This document shows, in pieces, positions 57,579 through 64,000 of a stretch of 64,000 bases of DNA. Under the pieces are notes generated by a model. That model saw only the letters and a list, made by a program, of their open reading frames with translations. It made no database searches and was not told the origin of the DNA. This stretch comes from Flavobacteriales bacterium (GTDB lineage: Bacteria; Bacteroidota; Bacteroidia; Flavobacteriales_D; Parvicellaceae), in NCBI GenBank assembly GCA_029251405.1, contig JAQXDK010000042.1, positions 30,151-94,150 on the forward strand, given 5' to 3'. How positions within the stretch are numbered: position 1 is the first letter of the stretch; each line of letters starts with the position of its first letter. A program made the position numbers and the translations under genes.

Positions 57579-58406
57579 ATGTCATTTAACAAAATATTTA
57601 CCAATTTTTTTATTTACACATTCATTTTGGCCCTGTTAATCTCTTGCTCAGAGTATAATAAAGTTTTAAAGGGATCGGATTACAATCTAAAATTTGAGAA
57701 AGCTATTGAATATTACAACAACGATCAATGTTATAAGTCACTTCCTCTTCTTGAAGAGTTGATGTCTTACTTCAGGATGACAAGTAAAGGAGAAGATGTT
57801 TATTATTATTATGCAAAAAATCATTATTGCATGGGCGACTATTATCTTGCAGGCTATTATTTTAAAAGATTTGTAAAAAACTTCCCTCAGAGTGTCAGAG
57901 TGGAAGAATGTGCATTTAATTCTGCTGCTTGTTTAATGATGAATTCGCCAGATTATTATTTAGATCAATCTGAAAGTTACAAAGCGATTGATGAATTTCA
58001 ACTGTTTATGAGTAAATATCCGAATAGTTACTTAGTAGATAGTTGTGATAAAATGGTTTCCGACCTAAGAGGAAGATTAGAACGTAAAAGTTTTGAAAAA
58101 GGAAAATTATACTTTAAAATGGAAAAATTTAGATCCGCAACAATTGCTCTAAATACAACAATTCTTGAATTTCCTGACACTGAATTCAAAGAAGAGGTGC
58201 TCTTTTTAATATTGAAATCAAACTTTTTGTTCGCCTCTAACAGTGTAGACTCAAAAAAAGTTGAGAGATTTGAAGAATCGATTAAATCTTATTATACTTT
58301 TGTAGACTCTTTTAAAAGTAGTAAATTTGTAAATGAAGCGGAAAGCTTTTATTTATCTACTATAGATGAATTAGAAAAACTCAAAAAAACAACCAATGGC
58401 ATATAA
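57579..58406 (+). CDS. bamD: Outer membrane protein assembly factor BamD
   Basis: The lipoprotein helps BamA insert outer membrane proteins. I chose the ATG at 57579 (275 residues), 9 bases inside a TTG-initiated frame; a lipobox then ends at Cys23 (LALLISC). Tetratricopeptide-like helices run through the protein (FEKAIEYYNNDQCYKSLPLLEEL, YYYYAKNHYCMGDYYLAGYYFKRFVKNFP), the standard BamD architecture. It is the first gene of bamD-rpoZ-coaBC-porD-dapA, and rpoZ starts 11 bases before its stop. Confidence 0.9.
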   Translation: MSFNKIFTNFFIYTFILALLISCSEYNKVLKGSDYNLKFEKAIEYYNNDQCYKSLPLLEELMSYFRMTSKGEDVYYYYAKNHYCMGDYYLAGYYFKRFVKNFPQSVRVEECAFNSAACLMMNSPDYYLDQSESYKAIDEFQLFMSKYPNSYLVDSCDKMVSDLRGRLERKSFEKGKLYFKMEKFRSATIALNTTILEFPDTEFKEEVLFLILKSNFLFASNSVDSKKVERFEESIKSYYTFVDSFKSSKFVNEAESFYLSTIDELEKLKKTTNGI

Positions 58407-58734
58407 AGATAGTAACGCAGAGAGAACAACAATTACAAGAAGCATTAAAGAATTAGAAGTCTCTACTGGAAATGTCTACGAAACTATATCAGTTTTGTCT
58501 AAAAGATCAAATCAGATTAATGTGGAGATGAAAGAAGAACTTAATCAAAAATTAGATGAGTTTGCTACATCAACTGATAATTTAGAAGAAATTTTTGAAA
58601 ATAGAGAGCAAATCGAAGTTTCAAGATATTACGAGAGACTACCTAAATCTGGTGCAATAGCTATACAAGAGTTAGAACAAGAGAAATTATTTTGGAAAGC
58701 ACCTGAAACAGAAGCTACTTCTGAAGAGGAATAG
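58396..58734 (+). CDS. rpoZ: DNA-directed RNA polymerase omega subunit (Bacteroidota type)
   Basis: This 112-residue protein is the divergent omega of Bacteroidota: STGNVYETISVLSKRSNQIN resembles the conserved N-terminal helix region, and TDNLEEIFENREQIEVSRYYE-type residues characterise the group (shown here in part). It assists assembly of the RNA polymerase beta' subunit. The gene overlaps bamD by 11 bases and is followed by coaBC after 5 bases, so it is embedded in an operon otherwise devoted to envelope and cofactor genes. Confidence 0.9.
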   Translation: MAYKDSNAERTTITRSIKELEVSTGNVYETISVLSKRSNQINVEMKEELNQKLDEFATSTDNLEEIFENREQIEVSRYYERLPKSGAIAIQELEQEKLFWKAPETEATSEEE

Positions 58735-58739
58735 TCCAC

Positions 58740-59936
58740 ATGCTCTCCGGTAAAAATGTATTATTAGCTATTACCGGAAGTATTGCTGCATACAAATCTG
58801 CCTATTTAGTAAGGGGATTCATTAAGAGTGGAGCCAATGTAAAGGTAATAGTAACCGAATCGGCCCTTCAATTTGTTACCAAGGTAACGTTATCAACACT
58901 TTCCAAAAACCCTGTTTACAAAGACTTTTTAAAGGATGAACATACTGGTGAATGGAACAATCATGTAGAGTTAGGTTCTTGGTCCGATATAATGGTAATT
59001 GCTCCTGCGACTGCAAATACTTTATCCAATCTTGTTACAGGCAAAGCAAATAGTTTTTTTTTAGCAACTTTTCTATCTTGTAATTCTCCAGTTTTTGTGG
59101 CTCCTGCAATGGATTTAGATATGTTTCAAAACAAGTCTACTAAACACAATTTAGATATACTATCTAAGAGAGGTGTTAAAATCATAGATCCTGGATCAGG
59201 AGAGTTAGCTAGTGGTTTAGACGGGAAGGGGAGAATGGAAGAGCCGGAACAGATCGTTGATGTAATTAACCAGTATTTCTTGGATCAAGCAACACTGAAA
59301 AACATAAATATTTTAATTTCAGCGGGTCCAACATACGAATCTATTGATCCTGTACGTTTCATAGGGAATTATTCGAGCGGTAAAATGGGGTTTGCATTGG
59401 CTAAAGAAGCAGAAAACAGGGGTGCGTGCGTAGAATTAATTTCAGGACCTGTTTCTTTAAAGACTCCTAAAAATGTGAAAAGAACTAACATCCGTTCTGC
59501 ATTAGAAATGAAGAAAGAAATTGAAGACAGATTTAGTACTACAGATGTTTTAATTATGAGTGCTGCTGTGGCCGACTTTCAACCAACAGAATCTGCAATT
59601 AATAAAATTAAAAAAGCAGAAGCTAAAATGAGTATAACACTCAAAAAAACACCAGATATTTTAAAAGATTTAGCAAAGAAAAAAAAGAAGCAAATTGTTA
59701 TAGGGTTTGCACTTGAAACTGAATCTGAAAAGAAAAATGCTTATCAAAAAATGAAACAAAAAAATTTAGATGCTATTGTTTTAAACTCTCTAAAAGATAA
59801 AGGTGCTGGATTTGGATATAATACTAATAAAGTTACAATTATTACTCCATTAGAAGAAATGAATTACGAACTAAAAACTAAAGATTTAGTAGCTAAAGAC
59901 ATTTTAAATTTTATTGAAAAATGTATTTTAGATTAA
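58740..59936 (+). CDS. coaBC: Bifunctional phosphopantothenoylcysteine decarboxylase/synthase
   Basis: The 398-residue enzyme makes 4'-phosphopantetheine in coenzyme A synthesis. The N-terminal CoaC flavoprotein (about residues 1-180) has ITGSIAAYKSAYLVRGF, HVELGSWSDIMVIAPATANTL and PAMDLDMF. The C-terminal CoaB synthase (about 190-398) has ILISAGPTYESIDPVRFIGN and GKMGFALAKEA, then IVIGFALETE. PorD overlaps its 3' end by 16 bases. Confidence 0.96.
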   Translation: MLSGKNVLLAITGSIAAYKSAYLVRGFIKSGANVKVIVTESALQFVTKVTLSTLSKNPVYKDFLKDEHTGEWNNHVELGSWSDIMVIAPATANTLSNLVTGKANSFFLATFLSCNSPVFVAPAMDLDMFQNKSTKHNLDILSKRGVKIIDPGSGELASGLDGKGRMEEPEQIVDVINQYFLDQATLKNINILISAGPTYESIDPVRFIGNYSSGKMGFALAKEAENRGACVELISGPVSLKTPKNVKRTNIRSALEMKKEIEDRFSTTDVLIMSAAVADFQPTESAINKIKKAEAKMSITLKKTPDILKDLAKKKKKQIVIGFALETESEKKNAYQKMKQKNLDAIVLNSLKDKGAGFGYNTNKVTIITPLEEMNYELKTKDLVAKDILNFIEKCILD

Positions 59937-60829
59937 TCTTAATAGCTTTCCTTATTTCTTTCTTAACTAAGCATACAAATGCTCAAGTTTTTAACTGTGA
60001 GGTTCAAGTAATTGCTCCAACTCTGCAAAATAATCCAGCGAATGAAGAAATTTTCACTTCATTAAGAAGTGCGATAATAGAGTTTGTAAACTTTGGATAC
60101 AGTTGGAACAGTGATAAATTTGAACAGCATGAACAGATTGATGTTTCATTTTTACTAACAATTAATTCAAAGTCTGGAAATGACTTCACGGGTAAACTCC
60201 AAATTACTTCACAAAGACCAGTCTTCAACTCTGATTATAAGACGTTGTTAATGAATTATATTGATAAGAATATATCTTTTAAATACATAAGAAACTCACC
60301 CATACAATATTTTGAAGGTCAACATGTAGATAATTTAGCGGATATTTTAGCGTACTATATATACGTGATTTTAGGTCATGATTATGATTCTTTTTCTTTT
60401 GAAGGAGGTACTCCCTTTTTCAATAAAGCAGATCAAATTTTAAGTATTTGCCAGAGCGCTTCTGAATCTGGATGGAAAGCTCCCGATGGCGATGGAAGTA
60501 ATAACAGATTTTGGCTTATCCAAAATGCATTACAACCCCAATTTAGTGCTTTAAGAAAAACAATGTATGACTATCATATTAATGGTTTAGATCAATGCTA
60601 TTTAAATAGAGATACTTGTTTATCTAAAATTTCTTCTTCAATAGATAATTTATTAGAAATTCATAAATCCAGGCCCTCTTCTTTGAATATGCAACTATTC
60701 TTCAACGCTAAATCAGAAGAATTAGTTAAAATATATTTGCCCACTAAAGCCAACATGAAAAGCAAAATTTACAATTCGTTGTCTCAATTAGACCCATCAA
60801 GAATTAAAGTGTATAACAAATTGAAGTAA
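59921..60829 (+). CDS. porD: DUF4835/PorD-type protein, T9SS-associated
   Basis: The 302-residue protein has a signal peptide (LILIAFLISFLTKHTNA) and matches the DUF4835 family, known as PorD in T9SS studies and linked to gliding and secretion. Recognisable segments: VQVIAPTLQNNPANEEIF, ADILAYYIYVILGHDYDSF and FALQPQFSALR-like residues near the middle. It probably assists type IX secretion in the periplasm, fitting the three T9SS cargo proteins in this window. It starts 16 bases before the coaBC stop and is followed by dapA after 8 bases. Confidence 0.85.
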   Translation: MYFRLILIAFLISFLTKHTNAQVFNCEVQVIAPTLQNNPANEEIFTSLRSAIIEFVNFGYSWNSDKFEQHEQIDVSFLLTINSKSGNDFTGKLQITSQRPVFNSDYKTLLMNYIDKNISFKYIRNSPIQYFEGQHVDNLADILAYYIYVILGHDYDSFSFEGGTPFFNKADQILSICQSASESGWKAPDGDGSNNRFWLIQNALQPQFSALRKTMYDYHINGLDQCYLNRDTCLSKISSSIDNLLEIHKSRPSSLNMQLFFNAKSEELVKIYLPTKANMKSKIYNSLSQLDPSRIKVYNKLK

Positions 60830-60837
60830 ATTTAAAT

Positions 60838-61728
60838 ATGGATAAATTTAAAGGAACTGGAGTTGCATTAATTACTCCATTTAACGAAACAGGAAAGATA
60901 GATTACAGTGCTCTTCAAAAATTAGTGGAATTTCAAATCCAAAATGGTGTTAACTATTTAGTAGTACAAGGAACTACAGGTGAATCTGTTACTTTAAGTG
61001 ATGACGAAAAAGTATCTATTTTAGAATATATTTTAGAAATAAATGCAAATAGACTGCCAATAGTTTTAGGAGTTGGAGGAAATAATACGAAAGCTGTAGC
61101 TGAAAAAATTAAGTTTTTTTCAAATTATAATATTGACGGGTTTTTGTCTGTGAGTCCATATTACAATAAACCAACGCAATTAGGAATTATAGCTCACTAT
61201 AAAGAAATTTGTTCTAAAACTATGCTTCCTGTAATTCTTTATAATGTTCCAGGAAGAACAAGTTCCAACATCTTACCAGACACCATACTTAGTTTGGCCC
61301 AAGAAGTTTCCAATATTATTGGTGTAAAAGAAGCTTCAGGTAATTTAGAGCAAATAATGGAGGTTATTTCGAACAAAAATGATAATTTTTTAGTTATTTC
61401 CGGAGACGATGCCCTTACATTACCTCATTTGTCTGTGGGTGGCGATGGTGTTATTTCTGTAGTTGCAAACGCATTCCCTAAAAGATTTTCAACTATGGTT
61501 CAACAAGCTTTAGAAGGTAATTTAGAATCAGCTAGAGAAAAACATTATGAACTTCTAGAAATTATCCATTATTTATTTAAAGATGGGAATCCTGCAGGGA
61601 TTAAGCACTTACTAAAATTAATTAATATTTGTTCCGATAAAGTAAGATTACCTTTGGTTAACGTAAGTAAAACAACAGCAGAAAAGATTTATGAACTAGT
61701 CGCTGGTATTGATGATACATTAGTTTAG
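60838..61728 (+). CDS. dapA: 4-hydroxy-tetrahydrodipicolinate synthase
   Basis: The enzyme condenses pyruvate and aspartate semialdehyde in the lysine/DAP pathway. The 296-residue protein has GTGVALITPF at the start, VVQGTTGESVTLSDDEK (the Thr-Thr motif), ILYNVPGRT with Tyr135, and GVKEASGNL with Schiff-base Lys164. It is the last gene of the bamD-rpoZ-coaBC-porD operon; the next pathway step, dapB, is in another operon of this window. Confidence 0.96.
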   Translation: MDKFKGTGVALITPFNETGKIDYSALQKLVEFQIQNGVNYLVVQGTTGESVTLSDDEKVSILEYILEINANRLPIVLGVGGNNTKAVAEKIKFFSNYNIDGFLSVSPYYNKPTQLGIIAHYKEICSKTMLPVILYNVPGRTSSNILPDTILSLAQEVSNIIGVKEASGNLEQIMEVISNKNDNFLVISGDDALTLPHLSVGGDGVISVVANAFPKRFSTMVQQALEGNLESAREKHYELLEIIHYLFKDGNPAGIKHLLKLINICSDKVRLPLVNVSKTTAEKIYELVAGIDDTLV

Positions 61729-61731
61729 TAA

Positions 61732-62601
61732 TCAATTCAATATTACAAATATTGATAAAATCCCAAGGCCTACTCCAATCCAGTTATAAATCGTAACCTT
61801 TTCCTTAAAGATTATTATAGATGAAACACTGCACAAAATTATAACTCCAATATTTATTATTGGAAATATTTCAGATGATGCAAACATTTCACTTTTTAAA
61901 GATTTTATGAAAAATAATAGGGTAATGTAATTGGGTATTCCTAGTATTATTCCCCAAAAAACATTTTTCATTTCTATTTTTATCTTACTTTTTTTATTCT
62001 TGAAAATCAGAATGATTAACCCGGTAAAACCAGCAGAGAGAAATGTGAAACAGAAGAATAAATTCATATTTTGAGAGTTTATTAAAAATTTTTGACACCA
62101 ATTAAGAATCCCGTCTGCTATTCCTTGACCAATAAATAAAAGTACGATTATCAAAATATGACTTTTATTAATATTCAATTTACCATTCCCCATTGAGGAT
62201 AAAATTATAGCTCCAAATGCAAGAGATATACCCATTAATTTATTAAATGAAAAATTTTCATTCAATAATAATACACCTATTATAATGGGTATTATCATGG
62301 ACATTTTATTAGCAATAGTACTTGGGGTTATGCCAATTTTTTGTGACCCTGTAGCATATAAATTAAAAGTAAAAACGAACAATATTCCTACAACTATTGA
62401 TAATACGAAAAATAGAGGGTTTGGAATGTTTTCAAATTCAAAAAAATTTATGTTTGATGGGTTGTTTAATAACGATAAAAGACCAGCAGTAAAATAATTG
62501 GCAGTTATTGCTTGAAAATTATCAACGCTTATCATATCAAAGTATTTGAATAATAAAACCATTGAAGAAAATGTTACTATTGTAATAATTATCTCAATCA
62601 T
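61732..62601 (-). CDS. EamA/DMT-family transporter
   Basis: The 289-residue membrane protein has about ten hydrophobic helices in two EamA repeats, the architecture of DMT-family transporters. The substrate cannot be read. It overlaps the upstream ribD gene by 8 bases, so a role linked to riboflavin or its precursors is possible (the riboflavin transporter RibN is an EamA relative), but this is inference from context. It converges on dapA with 3 bases between their stops. Confidence 0.85.
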   Translation of the reverse strand: MIEIIITIVTFSSMVLLFKYFDMISVDNFQAITANYFTAGLLSLLNNPSNINFFEFENIPNPLFFVLSIVVGILFVFTFNLYATGSQKIGITPSTIANKMSMIIPIIIGVLLLNENFSFNKLMGISLAFGAIILSSMGNGKLNINKSHILIIVLLFIGQGIADGILNWCQKFLINSQNMNLFFCFTFLSAGFTGLIILIFKNKKSKIKIEMKNVFWGIILGIPNYITLLFFIKSLKSEMFASSEIFPIINIGVIILCSVSSIIIFKEKVTIYNWIGVGLGILSIFVILN

Positions 62602-63631
62602 TAAAATAAGTAATAATAGTGTCCTTGTTAAGAGTCTGTAATTTAGAATACCGTTTATTAATAGTCGGTGCTTTGAGTCCTGATTGATACACTTGATTAC
62701 TCAAAATAACTCTTGCCTCATTCCAAAAATTAAGCTCTATAAATCGATTTATTGTTTCTGCTCCACCTTCTATTATAATAGACATTATATTTTTTTGCGC
62801 TAAATAAGTTAATAAAGTAATAATGGCATCTTCCTTTTTAGTTTTCAAATAAGTTAAATTCTTTGTTTTCTTTTCTAACAAATTATTAACTATTACTGTT
62901 GGTGCAACATTATTGAATACTTTATATTTTAACTTAAGTTTTAAGTTACTGTCTATTACAATTCTAAGAGGATTTAAACCTGTGTATTCTCTAACGGAAA
63001 GCTCAGGATCGTCATTTTCAATCGTTTTTCTACCTACCAATATAGCATCTTCTTCAGATCTCCACTTATGAACTGTGATTTGAGTTTCTTTTTCAGTTAT
63101 CCAATTAATTCCTTTTTGATTTTGCTCCCTTATTTTATCAATAAATCCGTCTTTGGTTTGCGCCCACTTTAATATTATATAGGGTATTTGTGTTTTTTGA
63201 AAGTGAAAAAACCTAATATTTAATTTCTTACACTTTTCATTGAGAACATTTTGCGTTACTTCTAAATTATGACTTTTTAAAAATGCTATACCAGAACCAT
63301 TTACTTTAGATGAAACATCTACACATCCAATTACAATTTTTGGAATTTTTTTTCTTACTATCAATTCACAACATGGCGGTGTTTTTCCAAAGTGAGAACA
63401 AGGTTCTAAATTCACATAAATTGTAGATGCTGCTAATAATTCTTGATTTTTAACGCTGTTAATGGCATTTACTTCTGCATGATTGTCTCCGTATTTTTGG
63501 TGAAAACCTTCTCCAATAATTTTGTTCTGGTGAACGATTACACATCCTACTAAAGGATTCGGAGAAACTTTTCCAGAGCCTTTTGAAGCCAGCTCTAGAC
63601 ATCTATTCATATATTTTTCATCGTTTTCCAA
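62594..63631 (-). CDS. ribD: Bifunctional riboflavin deaminase/reductase
   Basis: The 345-residue enzyme performs the second and third steps of riboflavin synthesis. The N-terminal deaminase (about 1-145) has zinc ligands in HAEVNAI (His51, Glu53) and PCSHFGKTPPC (Cys78, Cys87). The C-terminal reductase (about 150-345) has ILKWAQTKDGFID and EDAILVGRKTIENDDPELSVR, then EGGAETINRF. The EamA transporter gene starts 8 bases before its stop. The other rib genes are not in the window. Confidence 0.94.
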   Translation of the reverse strand: MENDEKYMNRCLELASKGSGKVSPNPLVGCVIVHQNKIIGEGFHQKYGDNHAEVNAINSVKNQELLAASTIYVNLEPCSHFGKTPPCCELIVRKKIPKIVIGCVDVSSKVNGSGIAFLKSHNLEVTQNVLNEKCKKLNIRFFHFQKTQIPYIILKWAQTKDGFIDKIREQNQKGINWITEKETQITVHKWRSEEDAILVGRKTIENDDPELSVREYTGLNPLRIVIDSNLKLKLKYKVFNNVAPTVIVNNLLEKKTKNLTYLKTKKEDAIITLLTYLAQKNIMSIIIEGGAETINRFIELNFWNEARVILSNQVYQSGLKAPTINKRYSKLQTLNKDTIITYFND

Positions 63632-63716
63632 CTCTGTAAAATTAGATATTTAATGCCATCAGTAGTTAATAGATAAAATATTTTTTTTTTGTATTAGGAT
63701 AAAACATTAAAAACAT

Positions 63717-63724
63717 TAATTTTG
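63717..63724 (+). promoter_or_regulatory. -7 promoter element before the Lys/Ala/Pro-rich gene
   Basis: TAATTTTG matches TAnnTTTG. A TTTG at 63688-63691 lies 25 bases upstream, longer than the usual -33 spacing. The leader to the ATG at 63803 would be about 70 bases, longer than elsewhere in the window. Confidence 0.4.
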
Positions 63725-63802
63725 TCGTCCATTAATTTGATGCCCCAATAAACTAACCACTCTCTAGATAGGTCATTGTCAGAGATACAAATCAACTGCC
63801 AT

Positions 63803-64000
63803 ATGGCTGAAGAAAAAAAACAATCTCCCGCTGTTAAGAAAAAAACAGCAACTCCCAAATCAAAGAAAACTACAGTAGCTAAAAAAGCTGCACCGAAAGC
63901 AGCAGCTAAGAAAGCTGCACCGAAGGCAGCAGCTAAGAAAGCTGCACCGAAGGCAGCAGCTAAGAAAGCTGCACCGAAGGCAGCAGCTAAGAAAGCTGCA
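63803..64000 (+). CDS. Lys/Ala/Pro-rich repeat protein (histone H1-like), 3' truncated
   Basis: The frame opens at ATG 63803 and runs to the window edge, so only the first 66 residues are visible: MAEEKKQSPAVKKKTATPKS, then KKTTVAKK and near-perfect repeats of KKAAPKAAA. Such Lys-Ala-Pro tracts occur in histone H1-like DNA-binding proteins and as disordered extensions of various nucleic-acid-binding proteins. The folded domain, if any, lies beyond the window, so a specific name is not justified. Confidence 0.7.
   Translation, partial: MAEEKKQSPAVKKKTATPKSKKTTVAKKAAPKAAAKKAAPKAAAKKAAPKAAAKKAAPKAAAKKAA
63878..64000. repeat. 27-bp tandem repeat inside the Lys/Ala/Pro-rich gene
   Basis: Units start at 63878, 63905, 63932, 63959 and 63986 (the last one cut by the window edge). 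The unit encodes AKKAAPKAA. The second to fourth copies are identical in DNA; the first differs only at two AAA/AAG positions. The near-identity suggests recent expansion by slippage or recombination. Confidence 0.9.

Noticed and set aside
63878..64000. Regular repeats at the window end could suggest a CRISPR array
   Set aside because: The repeats are contiguous without spacers and lie in frame within a coding sequence encoding KKAAPKAAA.

Overview
The window is a compact, visibly AT-rich chromosomal segment from a member of the Bacteroidota, most likely a free-living Flavobacteriales-type bacterium. Evidence: three secreted proteins end in type IX secretion (T9SS) sorting domains (two type A, one type B); a PorD-type protein (DUF4835) is present; DNA polymerase III alpha carries an N-terminal proofreading exonuclease; there is a sphingolipid-type alpha-oxoamine synthase and the Bacteroidota form of RNA polymerase omega; several genes are preceded by the Bacteroidota -7 element TAnnTTTG, and Shine-Dalgarno sequences are mostly absent. 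There is no rRNA, prophage, insertion sequence or CRISPR array. No gene-free gap exceeds 300 bases, and convergent genes abut or overlap. Both window edges cut genes.

Layout. 1-2392: end of a secreted BNR-repeat T9SS protein, then a strong terminator. 2468-3469: gapA. 3464-11685 (minus): a packed operon lpxK-pnp-gatB-tlpA-like-M1 peptidase-lpxH, with lipid A genes at both ends. 11714-16257 (plus): NIF3-like, coiled-coil zinc-ribbon relative, proS, an unknown gene, tRNA-Glu and rpsT. 16325-24986 (plus): L,D-transpeptidase, wecB, polysaccharide deacetylase, upp, a membrane protein, a YjjG-type nucleotidase, aconitase and a GH109-like oxidoreductase. 24983-28200 (minus): SiaB-like protein, SirB1-like protein, nucleoside phosphorylase, DUF4197. 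28281-29528: cinA.

29551-34560 (minus) is the most unusual block: TPR/PD40 protein, beta-helix lipoprotein, VTC-type polyphosphate polymerase, DUF4956 membrane protein and a lipoprotein inorganic pyrophosphatase. The last three are fused head to tail with 1-0 nt between them. A CotH-type kinase lipoprotein lies 3.6 kb beyond the block (38180-39748). I read this as a candidate envelope polyphosphate/phosphoryl-transfer system. VTC-DUF4956-CotH association is known in outline, but the function is undescribed to my knowledge and the lipoprotein pyrophosphatase is a notable addition.

34662-38183: purB, rsmE, a chalcone-isomerase-like gene, nadC. 39905-48939: PASTA protein, T9SS protein, rluA-family synthase, dnaE, trxA. 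48940-50586 (minus): T9SS type B lectin. 50705-53873: dapB, lepB, wbqC-like. 53845-55662 (minus): a serine hydrolase that retains only the C-terminal part of a GH3 module. 55786-57413: GroES-like gene and the sphingolipid enzyme. 57579-61728: bamD-rpoZ-coaBC-porD-dapA operon. 61732-63631 (minus): ribD and an EamA transporter. 63803-end: start of a Lys/Ala/Pro repeat protein.

Two genes (lpxH and the lectin) have no ATG, GTG or TTG at the position their protein families require, and appear to start with ATA and ATT respectively. Annotation is by reading motifs and family resemblance; no database search was possible.
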